This document shows positions 25,331 through 33,375 of a stretch of DNA of 64,000 bases, piece after piece. Source of the DNA: JBBRBB01 sp963830175. Its GTDB lineage: Bacteria; Bacteroidota; Bacteroidia; Chitinophagales; Chitinophagaceae. Every line of letters begins with the position of its first letter. Position 1 is the stretch's first letter. The DNA lies in assembly GCA_963830175.1 (NCBI GenBank), contig CAWHKV010000002.1, positions 1 to 64,000 of the forward strand. The letters are read 5' to 3'. A program made the position numbers and the translations under genes. The notes under the pieces are model-generated. The model had not been told where the DNA came from. It searched no databases and saw only the letters and a program-made list of their open reading frames with translations.

Positions 25331-26218
25331 ATGAATAATAACGAAACTGAAGCAATATTAAACCATCATGAAACAAAAGGTAAGTATATAACCATAGAAG
25401 GTGTTAGAACATTTTATCTTGACCAGGGTAGCGGGCCGGTTGTATTTTGTATACACGGTGTGCCCACATCGTCATTTTTATACAGGAAGGTTGCAGATTC
25501 TCTTACCGGTCAAAACATGCGCACCGTTGCTATAGATCTACCAGGTTTAGGGTTGTCTGCCAGGCCAGCAGACTTTGAATATACATTTAGCCGCTTCGGA
25601 AATTTTTGTAACAATTTGTTAGATGCACTTTCAATAAATGAAGTGCATTTACTTATACACGATATTGGTTGCCCTGTAGGCTTATATATGGCACATAAAA
25701 ACGCCAGCCGCATTAGATCTATAACAGTTTTAAATGGGATGCTTGATGTAGAACATTTTGTAAAACCATTACCTATGCGCCCCTTCGAAGCGCCAATTTT
25801 AGGTGAAACTGAACTGATGATGCTTACACCAACTACATTCCCATTAATGATGAAGGGTGCAGGCGTGGTGAACATGGATGTGATCTCTCATGAAGAAATG
25901 GGTGCTTACATTAATTTGCTCAAAAGAGAAGATGATGGTAAAGCATTTTTAAAGATCATGCGACATTTTGAAAAAGATAAATCGTTTACACAAGCTTGTT
26001 ACAGTGCATGGCAAAATCCAAACTATCCAGTGCAATTAATCTGGGGAAAGCAAGATCCTTTTCTAACGTTAGAAGATAAATGCAGGGAGTTTATGGATGC
26101 CCGCCCCGGCGTGCCTTTAACAACCGTTGAGTCTAAACATTTTTTACAGGAAGAAGAGTATGAAACCATTGCGCTGAAAGTGGCAGGTATCGCCCATGTC
26201 AATAGCTTAAGTGTTTAA
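25331..26218 (+). CDS. Alpha/beta hydrolase, haloalkane dehalogenase-like
   Basis: A 295-residue alpha/beta hydrolase. The oxyanion region HGVPTSS (42-48), the nucleophile elbow HDIGCPVG with Asp111 rather than Ser, and a C-terminal His in ESKHFLQEE (about 275) follow the pattern of haloalkane dehalogenases and epoxide hydrolases. Asp in QDPF (about 241) could be the charge-relay acid. The substrate is unknown. It lies 32 bases after the copper ATPase and may be in the same transcript, although no functional link is evident. Confidence 0.85.
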   Translation: MNNNETEAILNHHETKGKYITIEGVRTFYLDQGSGPVVFCIHGVPTSSFLYRKVADSLTGQNMRTVAIDLPGLGLSARPADFEYTFSRFGNFCNNLLDALSINEVHLLIHDIGCPVGLYMAHKNASRIRSITVLNGMLDVEHFVKPLPMRPFEAPILGETELMMLTPTTFPLMMKGAGVVNMDVISHEEMGAYINLLKREDDGKAFLKIMRHFEKDKSFTQACYSAWQNPNYPVQLIWGKQDPFLTLEDKCREFMDARPGVPLTTVESKHFLQEEEYETIALKVAGIAHVNSLSV

Positions 26219-26248
26219 AACCAGGCAATAAGTTTTAGTTCTGATTAT

Positions 26249-26802
26249 TTACCAGCCAATATATTTCGACGGGGTAATTCCCTTCATTCTTAAGTATATG
26301 ATAAGTTGCCCCACGTGATGCGACTGGTGATCATGCAATAAAAAAAGATCTGCCTTTTGGTTAAAGGACCTGCGAAAAATGGGACAGTATCATCCAGGTA
26401 CTGTGGTAAAAAATGCTGGTGAATATGCAAAGCATAATCGTAAACCGCATCTACGTATTCCAGTAAGTCTTCCTTGGTTAAATGGTTGGTGTCAATCTTT
26501 TTTATTTCAGAATTTTCACCCAGGTATGCTGTTGAGAGCCACAGAATATTATCAGTAATATGTAATAACTGTTGCTTAAAAGTCATGATGTCTGCCACAG
26601 GTCTATAATCATAATCTTCAGCCGGCATTTGTGCGGCAAGTGAGAGTGTATACGTTTTTGCATGCTCCCATTTATGCGACAGTTGGTTCAGCATGCTATC
26701 ATTGGATTGAGCATTAACCGTGCAGGTTGAAAGTAGAAAAGCCGTTAAAATAAATCCTGTAATTCTGAAGATTCTAAAAATAAAAAGTGTTTTTGCAATC
26801 AT
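26249..26802 (-). pseudogene. DinB family protein with signal peptide, frameshifted near the 3' end
   Basis: From Met at 26802 the frame gives a signal peptide (FRITGFILTAFLLSTCTVNAQ), then DinB-like helices with MTFKQQLLHITDNILWL. After LTKRQIFF it goes off frame and stops at 26290. Adding one base to the seven-A run at 26340-26346 (plus strand) restores LLHDHQSHHVGQLIIYLRMK-GITPSKY to a stop at 26249-26251. This restored tail carries the HxxxHxxQ-type metal-binding His residues of DinB proteins. The span is 3n+2, consistent with one missing base in a homopolymer. The frame is also open from 26835. Confidence 0.8.
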
Positions 26803-26820
26803 AAAAATGGGGTTAAATAC

Positions 26821-26841
26821 AAAACCCGGTAACAAACCGGG
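26821..26841 (-). terminator. Terminator downstream of tRNA-Arg
   Basis: Minus strand cccggt, five-base loop, accggg followed by TTTT. It lies 15 bases after the tRNA 3' end. Confidence 0.65.
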
Positions 26842-26855
26842 CTTAAAAAAATGTG

Positions 26856-26927
26856 TAGTCCCGACAAGAATCGAACTTGTATCTAGAGTTTAGGAAACTC
26901 CTATTCTATCCATTGAACTACGGGACC
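26856..26927 (-). tRNA. tRNA-Arg (anticodon CCT)
   Basis: The minus strand folds as a complete cloverleaf: acceptor GGTCCCG with CGGGACT, D arm with TTCAATGGATAGAA, anticodon loop TTCCTAA giving CCT, and T arm ACAAG-TTCGATT-CTTGT. The discriminator is A, and CCA is not encoded. Confidence 0.95.
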
Positions 26928-27019
26928 GTTGTTCGTAAAGCGGCAAAAATAAAATTGTTTCTCTTATTCTTATCATTTAGTTTTAAATCACTTCCTAAAT
27001 TTCTGAAAAGTATTGCCTT

Positions 27020-27475
27020 ATGAAAAAATTATGCTTCTTTGTATTATTAATTATTGCTTTTGGAGCCTGCCGTTCATCACGCAATAATAGCAATGCACCT
27101 CATTATAATCATTTAACGATTTACGTTACTGATCTGCAAAAGAGCACTCAGTTCTATAAAGATGTAATGATGCTCGAGATCATACCCGAGCCTTTTCATG
27201 ATGATCGGCACACCTGGTTTAAAATTTCAGAACACGGGCAACTACATGTGGTTTCAGGTGCAAAAGAAAAAACGAATCACGACATTAACATTCATCTGGC
27301 ATTCAGCGTGGCAGACCTTGATAACTTTGCAAAGCACCTCGATAAAGAAAAAGTTTCTTACGGAAACTGGGCGCAAACCAGTAAAGACTTTCAAATGCGG
27401 CCAGATAAAGTTGCACAAATTTATTTTAAAGACCCTGATGGGTATTGGATAGAAGTGAATAATGACAAATATTGA
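27020..27475 (+). CDS. VOC/glyoxalase-fold lipoprotein
   Basis: A 151-residue exported protein. The N-terminal signal ends in the lipobox FGAC (Cys about 17). The rest is one vicinal-oxygen-chelate domain: HYNHLTIYVTDLQKSTQFYKD (about 28-48) with a metal-type His, HLAFSV (His about 94), and YFKDPDGYWIEVN with the final Glu (about 147). A lipidated glyoxalase-fold protein is unusual but known in Bacteroidota. It lies six bases before the Crp-type regulator and is probably co-transcribed with it. Substrate unknown. Confidence 0.85.
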   Translation: MKKLCFFVLLIIAFGACRSSRNNSNAPHYNHLTIYVTDLQKSTQFYKDVMMLEIIPEPFHDDRHTWFKISEHGQLHVVSGAKEKTNHDINIHLAFSVADLDNFAKHLDKEKVSYGNWAQTSKDFQMRPDKVAQIYFKDPDGYWIEVNNDKY

Positions 27476-27481
27476 TAACCT

Positions 27482-28114
27482 ATGACCTATGAAGAACTTA
27501 AGCATTTATTCCCTACCCTTGAAGATGGTTTGTTGAAAGAAATTCTGCAGTATGGCAATGTTATACAGATTCAGGCAGGTGAAACTTTGTTACGTGTTGG
27601 CCAAACCATACGTTCTACTATGCTTCTTGTTGATGGCATTGTTAAACTTTATCGTGAGGATGAAGCCGGTAAAGAATTTTTTATCTATCACCTTAATGCC
27701 GGTCAGGCTTGTTCACTTTCTATGGTTTGCACTGCACGGCACGAAACCAGTGAAGTGCTGGCTAAAGCCCTTACAGATGCTACTGTGCTAAGTATTCCGT
27801 TAACTCTTATGGATGAATGGATGGGGAAGTATAAAACATGGTACCAGTTTGTTATTACAAGTTACAGAAACAGGTTTGAGGAATTATTGAAAACAGTAGA
27901 TGCAATTGCCTTTTCCAACATGGATGAAAGGCTTGAATTTTATCTTAAAAAGCAAGTTGAAGCCTTTGGAAGCCACGTAAAAATTACACACCAGCAAATT
28001 GCAAATGATTTAAATACTTCACGGGAAGTAATTAGCCGCTTATTAAAAAAAATGGAATCTAACAATTGGGTCATCATTCAGCGTAATTCAATTGAATGGG
28101 TTAGGCAGGATTAA
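27482..28114 (+). CDS. Crp/Fnr family transcriptional regulator
   Basis: A 210-residue regulator. Residues about 15-130 form the cyclic-nucleotide-binding-like effector domain; residues about 155-208 the Crp-type helix-turn-helix (KITHQQIANDLNTSREVISRLLKKM). There are no Fnr-type iron-sulfur Cys clusters, but Cys77 and Cys83 in GQACSLSMVCTA lie in the effector domain. It directly precedes the sulfur genes, and TGTGA-N6-TCACC boxes lie before both plus-strand sulfur units. A role as their local regulator is therefore likely (inference). Confidence 0.9.
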   Translation: MTYEELKHLFPTLEDGLLKEILQYGNVIQIQAGETLLRVGQTIRSTMLLVDGIVKLYREDEAGKEFFIYHLNAGQACSLSMVCTARHETSEVLAKALTDATVLSIPLTLMDEWMGKYKTWYQFVITSYRNRFEELLKTVDAIAFSNMDERLEFYLKKQVEAFGSHVKITHQQIANDLNTSREVISRLLKKMESNNWVIIQRNSIEWVRQD

Positions 28115-28129
28115 TTTGGTTTTTTGGTT

Positions 28130-28145
28130 TGTGATTTATATCACC
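28130..28145. promoter_or_regulatory. Crp/Fnr-type box upstream of TauE/SafE
   Basis: tgtga-tttata-tcacc, a dyad matching the Crp/Fnr family pattern, 37 bases before the TauE/SafE start. The identical half-sites recur at 31550. Confidence 0.6.
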
Positions 28146-28182
28146 TTTAATCTGATGTTTAGCGGGCAACTTTGCATGTATT

Positions 28183-28959
28183 ATGGGATATGTAGCAGCA
28201 TTGTTTATAGGTATTTCATTAGGACTGATCGGGGGTGGCGGTTCTATTTTAACGGTTCCGGTACTCGTGTACCTTTTTGCTATTTCACCAACACTCGCTA
28301 TATCTTACTCCCTGTTTATAGTTGGGTTTACCAGCCTGGTAGGAGCATATAATTACTACAGGAAAGATCTGGTAAATTTCAGAACGGTTTTGCTTTTTGG
28401 TTCGGCATCTATCACCACTGTTTTTTTAACCCGCAAGTTTATTATTCCAAATTTGCCCGAGGTTTTTTTCAGGCTGGGTTCTTTCGAAGTAACACATTCA
28501 TTATTTGTTATGGTTGCCTTTGCATTACTAATGGCTGCTGCATCTATTTCAATGATAAGGAATAAAAAACCGCATGCAGATGTTGCTGCAAAAAGGCACC
28601 CGCAGCAACTAATAATTTACGGTATCTCAATCGGGCTTGTTACGGGGTTTTTAGGTGCCGGTGGCGGTTTTTTATTGATACCCGCGTTGGTATTATTAAT
28701 GAAGCTGCCCATGAAAGAAGCAATCGGTACATCACTCATGATCATTGCACTTAATTCACTTATTGGTTTTGTTGGGGATATTGGATTGCATGAAACAGAT
28801 TGGAAATTCCTGGTTATTATTTCAGCTATTTCCATAGCGGGCATTTTTCTGGGTGGTTATTTTAATGGCAAAGTAAATGGTGAAAAATTAAAAAAAGGAT
28901 TTGGGTGGTTTGTGTTATCGATGGGTATTTATATCATAATTAAAGAATTATTTGTTTAA
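28183..28959 (+). CDS. Sulfite exporter TauE/SafE family permease
   Basis: A 258-residue integral membrane protein with about eight hydrophobic segments. GISLGLIGGGGSILTVPVLVY near the N-terminus and GLVTGFLGAGGGFLLIPALV in the middle are the two family repeats. Members move sulfite, sulfoacetate or other organosulfur anions across the inner membrane. It is first gene of a run including YeeE/YedE proteins and DsrE, so sulfur-anion transport is the likely role. Confidence 0.92.
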   Translation: MGYVAALFIGISLGLIGGGGSILTVPVLVYLFAISPTLAISYSLFIVGFTSLVGAYNYYRKDLVNFRTVLLFGSASITTVFLTRKFIIPNLPEVFFRLGSFEVTHSLFVMVAFALLMAAASISMIRNKKPHADVAAKRHPQQLIIYGISIGLVTGFLGAGGGFLLIPALVLLMKLPMKEAIGTSLMIIALNSLIGFVGDIGLHETDWKFLVIISAISIAGIFLGGYFNGKVNGEKLKKGFGWFVLSMGIYIIIKELFV

Positions 28960-29063
28960 GGTCGGCTGGTATTTACTGAATATATTATAGCAAATACAGA
29001 GTATGAAACGCACTTGCAGGGTGAATCAATAACAATGTTTGGTTACAATTAATAATAATTAAA

Positions 29064-29300
29064 ATGAAAACAATCTTACAAAACTGGACTTTAATGCGTG
29101 CCATTCGGCTGATTTTAGGCATTGCTGTTTTAATACAGGCAATTGTACAAAAAGATTTAACGATTGGTGTACTGGCAGGTTTTTTATTAATCACAACCTT
29201 TGCGAATATAGGATGTTGCGGCACGGGCGGATGTAGTGTTAATTCTCAATCATTTAATAAACAACAGATAAAACATGATGTATTGGATGAAAAAAAATAG
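29064..29300 (+). CDS. Small membrane protein (DUF2892/YgaP-like)
   Basis: A 78-residue protein with two hydrophobic segments (residues about 14-26 and 31-47) followed by GCCGTGGCS. The pattern RAIRLILGIAVLIQAIVQKD resembles the YgaP-type transmembrane domain (DUF2892), often fused or adjacent to rhodanese genes. The Cys-rich turn could bind sulfur or metal. It overlaps the next gene by 26 bases, so they are translationally linked. Confidence 0.7.
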   Translation: MKTILQNWTLMRAIRLILGIAVLIQAIVQKDLTIGVLAGFLLITTFANIGCCGTGGCSVNSQSFNKQQIKHDVLDEKK

Positions 29301-29487
29301 ATGGGTCTTTATTGGTGCAATAGCAGGTGCCATTGCGGGTTTTGTGTATTGGAAATTTGTGGGTTGTGTTTCAGGCACCTGTGCCATTACCTCCAACCCT
29401 GTTCGAAGCACTATTTATTTTGCTGTACTGGGTGCATTATTATTCAGTGCAATTACTACAAATAAAAAAGAAGAAATAAAGTCATGA
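29275..29487 (+). CDS. DUF6132 family small membrane protein
   Basis: A 70-residue protein with two membrane helices (WVFIGAIAGAIAGFVYW and IYFAVLGALLFSAIT) and a CVSGTCAITSNP loop between them. This matches the DUF6132 type found beside YeeE/YedE genes. Three Met codons are possible starts (29275, 29278, 29287); the last, MKKNRWVF, gives a typical N-terminus. Its end overlaps the start of the next gene by four bases (ATGA). Confidence 0.7.
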   Translation: MMYWMKKNRWVFIGAIAGAIAGFVYWKFVGCVSGTCAITSNPVRSTIYFAVLGALLFSAITTNKKEEIKS

Positions 29488-30047
29488 AAGAATTTTTAGA
29501 ACAACCTTGGCCATGGTATGTTGCCGGACCATTAATTGGTTTAATGGTTCCTGCCTTATTAATTTTTGGTAATCGCACATTGGGTATCTCATCTTCCCTG
29601 CGGCATGTATGTGCCATGTGTTTGCCCGCAAAAATTCCCTTCTTTAATTACGACTGGAAGAAAGAAGTTTGGAATCTGTTTTTTGTAGGTGGCATATTAT
29701 TAGGGGCAATAATTGTTGCTGCGTTTTTCAGTAATCCAAACCCAATAAACCTTAACCCTGCCCTGGTGCAGGAATTAAATGGTTATGGTTTAACTGATCA
29801 GCATTCCATTTTGCCAGAGCAATTGTTTAACTGGCATCAACTATTAACTGTAAAGGGATTGTTTTTTATGGTGTTTGGTGGGTTTCTTGTGGGCTTTGGT
29901 ACAAGGTATGCCGGGGGCTGTACATCAGGTCATGCTATTATGGGATTGTCAAACCTGCAGTTGCCTTCACTTATTGCAACCATAAGTTTTATGGCGGGTG
30001 GCTTTATTATGGCAAACCTTATTCTTCCATTTATTTTAAATCTATAA
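29484..30047 (+). CDS. YeeE/YedE thiosulfate-permease family protein (first half)
   Basis: A 187-residue membrane protein with about four to five helices. GTRYAGGCTSGHAIMGLSNL at about residues 134-153 carries the conserved Cys of the YeeE/YedE family, in which Cys residues hand thiosulfate through the membrane (known for the E. coli-type protein). It is the larger partner of a split pair; the second follows with one base between stop and start. Together they probably equal one full transporter. Confidence 0.88.
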   Translation: MKEFLEQPWPWYVAGPLIGLMVPALLIFGNRTLGISSSLRHVCAMCLPAKIPFFNYDWKKEVWNLFFVGGILLGAIIVAAFFSNPNPINLNPALVQELNGYGLTDQHSILPEQLFNWHQLLTVKGLFFMVFGGFLVGFGTRYAGGCTSGHAIMGLSNLQLPSLIATISFMAGGFIMANLILPFILNL

Positions 30048-30048
30048 C

Positions 30049-30549
30049 ATGTTAACCCAATATAAACAACCAGTAATAAAAGCAGGTAGCAATAAAAATA
30101 ACGGTGCGAATAATGCAGTTGAAAAAAGTGAAAGCGGGGTTGCTTTACTCAAATATCTTGTTATGGGTATTTTATTTGGGATCATACTCGTTAAATCAGA
30201 GGTAATTTCGTGGTTCCGTATTCAGGAGATGTTTCGGTTACAAAGTTTTCACATGTTTGGCGTTATTGGTTCTGCCGTGGTAGTTGGAATAATATCAGTA
30301 TGGCTGATTAAAAGGTTTAACATAAAAACGATACGGGGTGAAAAGATTGTTATACCAGACAAAGTTTTTAATAAAGGACAGATTTATGGGGGATTGATTT
30401 TTGGGTTTGGCTGGGCTATCACCGGCGCATGCCCGGGTCCATTATTTGCGCAGATTGGATCAGGATTTAGCGTAATAATTGTTACCTTATTCAGTGCCAT
30501 TGCGGGCACCTGGGTTTATGGTTTAATGAAAGAAAAATTGCCGCATTAA
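30049..30549 (+). CDS. YeeE/YedE/DUF6691 family protein (second half)
   Basis: A 166-residue membrane protein with about four helices. GLIFGFGWAITGACPGPLFA (about 117-136) carries the Cys motif of DUF6691 proteins, which pair with YeeE/YedE halves. The first 30 residues are hydrophilic and poorly conserved. It starts directly after the first half, so the two are certainly co-expressed. Confidence 0.85.
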   Translation: MLTQYKQPVIKAGSNKNNGANNAVEKSESGVALLKYLVMGILFGIILVKSEVISWFRIQEMFRLQSFHMFGVIGSAVVVGIISVWLIKRFNIKTIRGEKIVIPDKVFNKGQIYGGLIFGFGWAITGACPGPLFAQIGSGFSVIIVTLFSAIAGTWVYGLMKEKLPH

Positions 30550-30585
30550 ACGGGTACGATTATTTAAACGCTAATTAAAAAAAAT

Positions 30586-31002
30586 ATGAAAAAGATTTTC
30601 ATTGTCATGATTACTTTAGTGGTATTCAACGCAAGTTTATTTTCACAGAAAAGTCATTATAAGGTTGTGTTTGATATGGCTTCTGCTGATACTGCTGCAC
30701 ATAGTGGGGTGTTAAAACAAGTAAACAATCTTTTGGAGTTAGCACCAGATGCAGAAATAGAGGTCGTGTTTCACGGGCATTCCTTAAATGCACTCGTTAA
30801 AAATAAAACTACGGTAGAAAAATCTATCAACGACCTGGTCAATAATAAACACGTAATTATTGCAGCCTGTAACAATTCTATGAAGCGGTTAAAAATTTCA
30901 GAAACGGATCTTATTGAAGCCGCTACTGTTGTTCCTGCAGCTATGTTAGAGCTGGCAGATAAGCAGCAAAATGGCTGGAGCTATATTAAAGCAGGCAATT
31001 AA
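30586..31002 (+). CDS. DsrE family protein with signal peptide
   Basis: A 138-residue protein. A signal peptide (MKKIFIVMITLVVFNASLFSQ) leads into a DsrE/DsrF-like domain: YKVVFDMASAD, EVVFHGHSLNALVK, IIAACNNSMKRL with Cys about 106 at the usual active-site place, and VVPAAMLELADKQQNGWSYIKAG. Exported DsrE-like proteins are thought to carry or sense sulfane sulfur. It is the last gene of the plus-strand sulfur unit and is followed by a strong terminator. Confidence 0.88.
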   Translation: MKKIFIVMITLVVFNASLFSQKSHYKVVFDMASADTAAHSGVLKQVNNLLELAPDAEIEVVFHGHSLNALVKNKTTVEKSINDLVNNKHVIIAACNNSMKRLKISETDLIEAATVVPAAMLELADKQQNGWSYIKAGN

Positions 31003-31012
31003 TAATTTAGAA

Positions 31013-31044
31013 AAAAAAGCCCCTTTTTATAGGGGCTTTTTTTA
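31013..31044. terminator. Bidirectional terminator between dsrE-like and thioredoxin genes
   Basis: aaaaaagcccc, loop tttttat, ggggctttttt. It is a strong stem with A and T runs on both sides, and it overlaps the thioredoxin stop region. Confidence 0.85.
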
Positions 31045-31428
31045 TGCTTCTTTTTCGCTGTCTGATTCTTTAACAGACAGTAAATCCTCGTCTATTACTT
31101 CTTTAAAAACATGCTTGGGTAAGGCCCCTCTTTGCATTAAAGGCGTTCCTTCCACAGGTATAAATAAAAAGGTGGGAATGCTCTGAATGCCAAATGCACC
31201 TGCCAGCTCACCCTCTTTTTCTGTATCAACTTTGTAAATAACAATTTTGTCTTTGTACTCTTCTGATAATTCCTCAAGTATGGGCGCTACCATTTTACAG
31301 GGACCGCACCAATCAGCATAAAAGTCTATCACTGCCGGTATAGAGCCCTCAAATTTCCAGTCTTTGTCAGATGTATAATCGAATACTTTTTCTTTAAACT
31401 CAGCGGTATTTAATTGTATTGTTGCCAT
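31042..31428 (-). CDS. Thioredoxin
   Basis: A 128-residue thioredoxin with active site WCGPCK (Cys41, Cys44), the cis-Pro in QSIPTFLFI (about 81) and a C-terminal acidic extension (ESDSEKEA) longer than in classical thioredoxin. There is no signal peptide, so it is cytoplasmic. It lies on the opposite strand between the two sulfur units. It may supply reductant to the persulfide-handling enzymes, but it could equally be a general thioredoxin. Confidence 0.92.
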   Translation of the reverse strand: MATIQLNTAEFKEKVFDYTSDKDWKFEGSIPAVIDFYADWCGPCKMVAPILEELSEEYKDKIVIYKVDTEKEGELAGAFGIQSIPTFLFIPVEGTPLMQRGALPKHVFKEVIDEDLLSVKESDSEKEA

Positions 31429-31549
31429 ATTATTTTATTGATGCATAGTTATAATTAATTAATACTGCAATAGTGTTGCCAGCTTTATAAAGTAATAAAA
31501 GCCCGTAATATTCCACTTTAATTTAAGATAAAGGAGCAAAGTGTTACAA

Positions 31550-31565
31550 TGTGACAACAGTCACC
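31550..31565. promoter_or_regulatory. Crp/Fnr-type box upstream of the MBL-rhodanese gene
   Basis: tgtga-caacag-tcacc, with the same half-sites and spacing as 28130-28145, 46 bases before the start codon. Confidence 0.6.
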
Positions 31566-31611
31566 ATAATTAAAAATTAAATGCGTGAATTTTGTAGTAT
31601 AATTAATTAAT

Positions 31612-32961
31612 ATGGAAATAAAGCAGTTTGAAGATAAAAACCTTTCGCACTATAGTTATGCGGTGTTAAGTAATTGCAAAAATGAAATGGTTTTGATAGA
31701 TCCTTCAAGAAACATTCAGCCATACCTTGATCATGCGAAGGAAAAAAATGCGACAATTATAGGTATTATAGAAACGCACCCGCACGCTGATTTTGTAAGC
31801 GGGCATATGGAATTGCATAATACAACAGGAGCAAATATTTATGTTAGCAAAGATGTTCATGCCATATATCCGCATAAAACATTTGATGGCGGGGACAAGA
31901 TTGAATTCGGTAAGATTGTATTATCCGCCATTAATACTCCGGGGCATTCGCCCGACAGCATTAGTATTTTAATGGAACACGATGGTAAACAGTATGCTGT
32001 TTTCACCGGTGATACTTTGTTTATCGGAGATTGCGGAAGGCCCGATTTAAGAGAAGGTGCGGGTAAACTTCAGGGCAAGCGGCACGATCTCGCAGCCAAT
32101 ATGTATCATTCTTTAAGAGATAAGCTTATGGTGCTTAACGATGATGTATTGGTTTACCCTGCGCATGGTGCCGGAACTTTATGTGGTAAAAATTTAAGTA
32201 AGGATAGCAGCAGCACTATAGGAAAAGAGAAAAAGGAAAATTGGAGTTTGCAACCTGCAACAGAAAATGAGTTCATTGAAAATTTGCTGGCAGACCAGCC
32301 TTTCGTTCCAGCTTATTTTCCCTATGATGTAGATCTCAACAGGAAAGGTGCAGATGCTATGGAAAAAAATATTTCTGCAATCACTATTGAAAATGCAACG
32401 GGTAACATAGAAGGCGCAGGCAATGAATGGATAGTAGATACCAGGGATGAGAAGGATTTTAAAAATGGTCATTTGCCACATGCAGTTAACCTGATGGAAA
32501 ATGGAAAGTTTGAAACCTGGTTAGGAAGTATTATTAAGCCTGAAGAAAAATTTTACCTTGTTGGAAATGATGAAACCCAGGTTAAACGCATGTTGCAACG
32601 GGTAGCATCAATAGGTTATGAAACATCTGTTATTAAAGCTGTAGTTTTAAAGGATGCCGAAGAAACGATGGAACAAACTGATGTTGCAGCATTTAAAGAA
32701 AATCAGCAAGACTATACCATTGTTGATGTGAGAAACAAGCCGGAAGTAGAAAAAGAAAAAATATTCGATAATAGCCTATCAATTCCATTGGCAGAAATAC
32801 GAGGTCGCTATGAAGAGATTCCTACAAATAAACCCATTATAGTGCATTGCGCAGGGGGTTACAGGAGTGCCGCGGCAAGTTCTATTCTACAGGCAAAAAT
32901 TGGTGAAAAAACAAAGGTGTTTGATCTTGGCGAAGGGATTAAAGAATTTTCATCTCATTGA
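31612..32961 (+). CDS. MBL-fold hydrolase fused to two rhodanese domains (persulfide dioxygenase-like)
   Basis: A 449-residue cytoplasmic protein. The metallo-beta-lactamase domain (about 1-200) has ETHPHADFVSGHMEL, NTPGHSPDS, FTGDTLFIGDCGRPDL and YPAHGAGTLCG, as in the ETHE1/CstB-like persulfide dioxygenases. A first rhodanese-like domain (about 258-345) lacks the active-site Cys. A second (about 353-447) has the catalytic loop HCAGGYRS. Such fusions oxidise glutathione or other persulfides to sulfite and transfer sulfane sulfur. It forms a unit with DUF302, 21 bases downstream. Confidence 0.92.
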   Translation: MEIKQFEDKNLSHYSYAVLSNCKNEMVLIDPSRNIQPYLDHAKEKNATIIGIIETHPHADFVSGHMELHNTTGANIYVSKDVHAIYPHKTFDGGDKIEFGKIVLSAINTPGHSPDSISILMEHDGKQYAVFTGDTLFIGDCGRPDLREGAGKLQGKRHDLAANMYHSLRDKLMVLNDDVLVYPAHGAGTLCGKNLSKDSSSTIGKEKKENWSLQPATENEFIENLLADQPFVPAYFPYDVDLNRKGADAMEKNISAITIENATGNIEGAGNEWIVDTRDEKDFKNGHLPHAVNLMENGKFETWLGSIIKPEEKFYLVGNDETQVKRMLQRVASIGYETSVIKAVVLKDAEETMEQTDVAAFKENQQDYTIVDVRNKPEVEKEKIFDNSLSIPLAEIRGRYEEIPTNKPIIVHCAGGYRSAAASSILQAKIGEKTKVFDLGEGIKEFSSH

Positions 32962-32982
32962 TCTTAAACAAAAAATTTTTTT

Positions 32983-33372
32983 ATGTCGTACAACTTTAAT
33001 AAAAAAACTACCAATTCTTTTTCTGAAACCATCAGCGATGTAAAAGCGCTTTTAAAAGAAGAAGGATTTGGAGTAATTACAGAAATAGATCTTAAAGAAA
33101 AATTCAAGGAAAAACTTGATGTGGATTTTAGGCACTATACTATTTTGGGTGCTTGCGATCCCGCATCTGCTTACGAAGCTGTTCAGCTTGAAGACAAGAT
33201 TGGCATTATGTTGCCCTGTAACATTCTTGTGCAGGAAACAAAAGATGGTAGGGTAGAAGTTGCTGCCATTAACCCGTTAAGTTCCATTGGCTCTGTAAAT
33301 AATGCCGGGTTGCAAACTATTGCTGAAAAAGTTTCTGAACGTTTACAATCCGTGATCAATAAGATTAAATAA
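32983..33372 (+). CDS. DUF302 family protein
   Basis: A 129-residue protein of DUF302. FSETISDVKALLKEEGFGVITEIDLKE (about 14-40), YTILGACDPASAYEAV (about 51-66) with the conserved Cys, and IGIMLPCNILVQE (about 73-85) with a second Cys are the family hallmarks. The function is unknown, but DUF302 genes are frequent in sulfur and redox loci. The stop lies in a small hairpin shared with the convergent phoU end (about 33368-33387). Confidence 0.9.
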   Translation: MSYNFNKKTTNSFSETISDVKALLKEEGFGVITEIDLKEKFKEKLDVDFRHYTILGACDPASAYEAVQLEDKIGIMLPCNILVQETKDGRVEVAAINPLSSIGSVNNAGLQTIAEKVSERLQSVINKIK

Positions 33373-33375
33373 CCA

